A DNA stretch of 8,145 nucleotides, from contig JAJRUA010000161.1 of NCBI GenBank assembly GCA_024278035.1, positions 1-8,145 of the forward strand, read 5' to 3'. Below are positions 5,861-8,145 of the stretch, in pieces (position 1 is the first letter of the stretch; each line of letters begins with the position of its first letter). The notes under the pieces are model-generated. The model saw nothing but the letters and a program-made list of their open reading frames with translations. It had not been told where the DNA came from and made no database searches. This DNA is from Planctomycetota bacterium. Lineage in GTDB: Bacteria; Planctomycetota; Planctomycetia; Pirellulales; Lacipirellulaceae. The translations under genes and the position numbers were made by a program.

Positions 5861-6139
5861 ATGCCCTTGATGGAAAAAATACTCCTACGCAAGCGATCAC
5901 GGATCGAAACGGTCAACGATCAACTGAAAAACATCGCCCAGATCAAATACTCCCGACATCGAAGTCCGGTGAACTCCATGGTCAACCTGCTGGCAACACT
6001 CATTAGCTACACCCACCAACCCAAAAAACCGTCCATCAGTAATGACGCCGGATCAACAAAAATCGCTCGGATCCTCGAACCTACAACATTTTGCTTAAGC
6101 GCTACTCAGGTTGCTAAAACGGTTCTTCTCGATTTTTAG
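5861..6139 (+). pseudogene. C-terminal remnant of an IS982-type transposase
   Basis: The frame gives 92 residues. Residues about 1-59 (to base 6037) read like the C terminus of IS982-family transposases: [19 protein letters not shown], then [19 protein letters not shown] and [11 protein letters not shown]. The RKRxxIExVNDQLKN block carries the last catalytic Glu region of this DDE family. The N-terminal two thirds (catalytic Asp residues) are absent: the frame closes at TAA 5831-5833 and the upstream DNA shows no transposase sequence. After PKKPSI the frame continues into unrelated sequence until the stop at 6139. No IS ends were recognised. This is an inactive relic; the weak ATG start means expression is doubtful. 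Confidence 0.75.
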
Positions 6140-6287
6140 TGGGTAGAAATGATGAACAAGTGTATCTCTCTCAACTTCCGTTCAGGCTCGACAAAGGGGC
6201 AGCCCCCTGCGGCGAGGCGGCGGTGTGCCTAGAATCAGAGGAAACACCAGCAGCCCTTTGCCCGCCCAGTTCCTCGCCCCTCCCCCC
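6038..6287. other. Spacer before the plus-strand arrestin-like operon
   Basis: No gene recognised. The transposase frame runs into it until 6139. A small AGGGG-CAGC-CCCCT hairpin lies at 6195-6208. An in-frame GTG at 6225 would extend the next gene by 21 residues (Pro-rich, low complexity), which I consider untranslated. I could not identify a convincing promoter here. Confidence 0.4.
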
Positions 6288-7649
6288 ATGCCCCTTCGTT
6301 TCCCCCTATTTCTGAAGAAGCGTGGCCAGCGGCGGACGGGCTCACCTCGTTGGGCACGGGCAGGAGAGGTTCTGTACCAGTCGATGTTTTTTGTGGCGGG
6401 CGTGATTGGCTGTTGGTGGTTGTTGAGCCATGTGCTGATTCCCGAATCACGACTAGCTCAAGAAGCAAAGCGTTTTACGGCTGCTAACTGCCGGGTAGTG
6501 GATATGCGTATCGTACACCGGCCAGGGCTAGCAGAACATCAATTCTGTGCTGAACTACGGGTCGAGTTTAATACCGACGCAGGCGATGCGATTTCCGTTT
6601 GGACCCGGCACGGTGTCGGCTCGGACGTTCCCAGTTCGCAAGAAGCCGAAGCGGCGCTCGATCGCTATGAAGTCGATCAAAAATTGCCTTGTTGGTACGA
6701 CCCACGGTCTCCTCAGCGTGTGTTGCTGAGTGTGGGGCACCGTTGGTGGCCTTGGTTGGTGCTGAGCATTCCGGTGTCGCTGGTGATTGCAGGCACGGTG
6801 GGGGTCGCCCGCTCTTTGCTTAGTAGCCAATCTTCGCCCGAACGGCGCTCAGCGCTAAGGCGGCGAGTCACAGGGACGCACGGTGCAGAAACCGAATCCA
6901 ACCACCCTTCCCCTAGCTCCGGCTTGCCCGTAGCAGACCGTATCAACGATAGTCCGGGCGTGCGTCTTACGCACCGTCTTCCGATGGACGGTGGAGAAGG
7001 TTGGCGTGTGTTTGGCATGGCAACCATCTGCCTGCTTTGGAACACTTTGGCGGCCATGTTTGTTTATCAACTTGCCTCCAGTGCCTTGTCCGTAGGCGGT
7101 CGGGTCGGAATCGCCCTGCTCTCGATCGCACCGCTCGTAGCAACCGGGGTGTGGCTCACCTATTCTTTATGGCGAGATGCCAAATCGGTTGGAGGGGCGG
7201 GAAGCACACGGCTTGAGCTCGATCACCACCCCCTCCGCCCGGGCGAAATCTGTCGGGGCGTGTTAATGCAGTCAGGGCCGATGCGGGCACGATCGCTAAC
7301 AATCTCGCTTGTTTGTGAAGAAGAGGCCACCTTTCGACAAGGGACCGACACCCGAACCGCTACTGCCGAGGTTTATCGCGAATTACTCCATCGGGAGCGA
7401 TTGTTTGAGGTCAAGCCGAGCAAACCGTACGAGTGCGACTTTGAGTTCTTGCTGCCGAGCGACGCCCCCACTTCATTCGTTTCACCTCACAACCAAGTGA
7501 AGTGGTCTCTTGAAGTGGCGGTCGGTCCGCCTCGACGCCCCGAATCGCTTCGCCGCTATAGGGTTTGTGTCTATCCGACTTCATGGGCACCGCAAGAAGT
7601 AACTTATTCTCCTATCCCCAGCTCTCCTATCACGCCGGTCGCCAGATGA
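6288..7649 (+). CDS. DUF3592-like membrane protein with C-terminal arrestin-like domain
   Basis: A 453-residue protein of unknown function. A basic start (FLKKRGQRRTGS) precedes a first membrane helix (about 29-50). An extra-helical beta-rich domain follows (about 67-150) that resembles DUF3592: CRVVDMRIVH, then ELRVEF, and ending PCWYDPRSPQRVLL, a typical 'YDP..P..v.L' close. Helix 2 is at 153-177, a polar Ser/Arg/Pro linker at 178-238, and helices 3 and 4 at 241-268 and 273-297. The C-terminal 306-430 is soluble and beta-rich (LELDHHPLRPGEICRGVL, LTISLVCEEEATF, PYECDFEFLLP, VKWSLEVAV), with the layout of an arrestin-like domain. ATG 6288 is chosen because the GTG 6225 extension looks non-coding; neither has a clear Shine-Dalgarno. 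Its TGA overlaps the next ATG. Function is not known; a scaffold or trafficking role would be speculation. Confidence 0.82.
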   Translation: MPLRFPLFLKKRGQRRTGSPRWARAGEVLYQSMFFVAGVIGCWWLLSHVLIPESRLAQEAKRFTAANCRVVDMRIVHRPGLAEHQFCAELRVEFNTDAGDAISVWTRHGVGSDVPSSQEAEAALDRYEVDQKLPCWYDPRSPQRVLLSVGHRWWPWLVLSIPVSLVIAGTVGVARSLLSSQSSPERRSALRRRVTGTHGAETESNHPSPSSGLPVADRINDSPGVRLTHRLPMDGGEGWRVFGMATICLLWNTLAAMFVYQLASSALSVGGRVGIALLSIAPLVATGVWLTYSLWRDAKSVGGAGSTRLELDHHPLRPGEICRGVLMQSGPMRARSLTISLVCEEEATFRQGTDTRTATAEVYRELLHRERLFEVKPSKPYECDFEFLLPSDAPTSFVSPHNQVKWSLEVAVGPPRRPESLRRYRVCVYPTSWAPQEVTYSPIPSSPITPVAR

Positions 7650-8128
7650 CCAACCCCGTCACAGAAAACGATGCCCAGTTGTGGCTCGATCGGGCAACGC
7701 GCCGCTACAAGCCGGGCGAAACGCTGACGGCTCGCTGGCGCTTGGCCGGTTGGCGGCAGGCGGGCGCGGTGTCGATCGAGGCGAGCCTGCTGTGGTACAC
7801 GACGGGCGAAGGCGAAGAGGATTTTTCGGTTCATCATTTTGAACGACACCGCCTTGAGCCCGCTCGAAATAACGACGATCTCAATCCACTTGAATCGGAT
7901 CCGGTGGAACCCGCTTTGCAGGACTCGGAAGAATCGTTCACAGTCGCACTCCCCTTGAGCCCTTGTAGCTACGATGGCCAAATCGTCAAGGTTTGTTGGG
8001 CGGTGAGGTTGCGAGGTTTTTTCCCCAACGGAAAGCAGCGAATCGTCGAGGAACCCTTTTGGCTCTCTTGTGGCGATGCCGAGACGCTTGCTTCGAAGGC
8101 CGATTCGCCTGAGGAGGTGGCACGATGA
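7646..8128 (+). CDS. Soluble arrestin-like hypothetical protein
   Basis: A 160-residue protein without signal peptide or membrane helix. It shows alternating beta-strand and loop segments: LWLDRATRRYKPGETLTARW (11-30), VSIEASLLWYTTGEGEEDF (42-60), ESFTVALPLSPCSYDGQIVKVCWAVRLR split as SFTVALPLSP (97-106) and QIVKVCWAVRLRG (112-124). The 'YkPGE.l.a.w' opening and the 'p..y.G...kv.W.v.l' strand are characteristic of arrestin-fold proteins, and LLWYTTGEGEED is a motif I associate with planctomycete members. An acidic loop (76-96) and an acidic tail are present. ATG 7646 overlaps the upstream stop as ATGA, with no Shine-Dalgarno, so translation is probably coupled. A longer frame from 7565 lies inside the previous gene and is rejected. 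Partner or substrate unknown. Confidence 0.85.
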   Translation: MTNPVTENDAQLWLDRATRRYKPGETLTARWRLAGWRQAGAVSIEASLLWYTTGEGEEDFSVHHFERHRLEPARNNDDLNPLESDPVEPALQDSEESFTVALPLSPCSYDGQIVKVCWAVRLRGFFPNGKQRIVEEPFWLSCGDAETLASKADSPEEVAR

Positions 8129-8145
8129 GGCTTGCCCCGCCACCA
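8125..8145 (+). CDS. Start of a third operon gene; cut by the right edge
   Basis: ATG 8125 overlaps the previous TGA as ATGA and is preceded by AGGAGG (8112-8117) with 7-base spacing, the strongest ribosome site in the operon. Only MRLAPPP is visible, so the product cannot be identified. The repeated ATGA architecture suggests it belongs to the same functional unit. Confidence 0.7.

Noticed and set aside
5653..5916. Minus-strand 87-residue frame upstream of the cysteine desulfurase gene
   Set aside because: No recognisable domain. It is antisense to the transposase relic and crosses the predicted promoter.
6225..6287. GTG start giving 21 extra residues on the DUF3592-like protein
   Set aside because: The added peptide is Pro/Ser-rich and looks like translated spacer; the natural basic N terminus begins at ATG 6288. 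Not fully excluded.
7565..7645. A 27-residue N-terminal extension of the soluble arrestin-like protein
   Set aside because: It lies wholly inside the upstream gene in another frame; the ATGA overlap at 7646 gives a better start.
7604..8143. Minus-strand 179-residue frame opposite the arrestin-like gene
   Set aside because: Antisense shadow; the plus frame has clear fold-like motifs and ATGA coupling.

Overview
The window looks like a piece of a Planctomycetota chromosome, most likely Pirellulales. This is a judgement from protein style, not from a database search. The pointers are a tiny lipoprotein with a WERIWFLDSPSH-type tail, an HU protein with a long Ala/Glu-rich extension, a DUF3592/arrestin-like membrane protein operon, several genes with no obvious Shine-Dalgarno sequence, and G/C-rich 'CCCCTCCC' intergenic repeats.

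Layout. Positions 1-5604 hold six genes, all on the minus strand. In transcription order they are a class V aminotransferase of the cysteine desulfurase type (4426-5604), a CxxCxxCC cysteine-cluster protein (3964-4395), an HU-family DNA-binding protein (3079-3516), a 72-residue lipoprotein (2679-2897), a class 1 dihydroorotate dehydrogenase fused in frame to a DUF559 endonuclease-like domain (1064-2482), and the 5' part of tryptophanyl-tRNA synthetase (869 down to the window edge). The first two are 30 bp apart and probably share a promoter at about 5628-5656. HU has its own good promoter at 3623-3651. A 27-bp perfect hairpin separates the lipoprotein gene from pyrD.

Positions 5605-6287 are a scar-like spacer between the minus-strand block and a plus-strand operon. 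It holds a short tandem duplication, a repeat-like word and the C-terminal remnant of an IS982-type transposase. From 6288 to the right edge there is a tight plus-strand operon with two ATGA overlaps: a four-helix DUF3592-like protein with a C-terminal beta-rich, arrestin-like domain, a soluble arrestin-like protein, and the first seven codons of a third gene.

The most interesting observation is at 952-1519. A DUF559 (Vsr-like nuclease fold) module with G/C-rich hairpin repeats on both sides appears to have landed exactly at the 3' end of pyrD. The repeat is read through as a Pro/Gly/Glu linker, giving a DHODH-nuclease fusion whose stop codon lies inside a right-end hairpin. The arrestin-like operon is the second candidate for an uncharacterised system. 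I saw no tRNA, rRNA, CRISPR array or replication origin.
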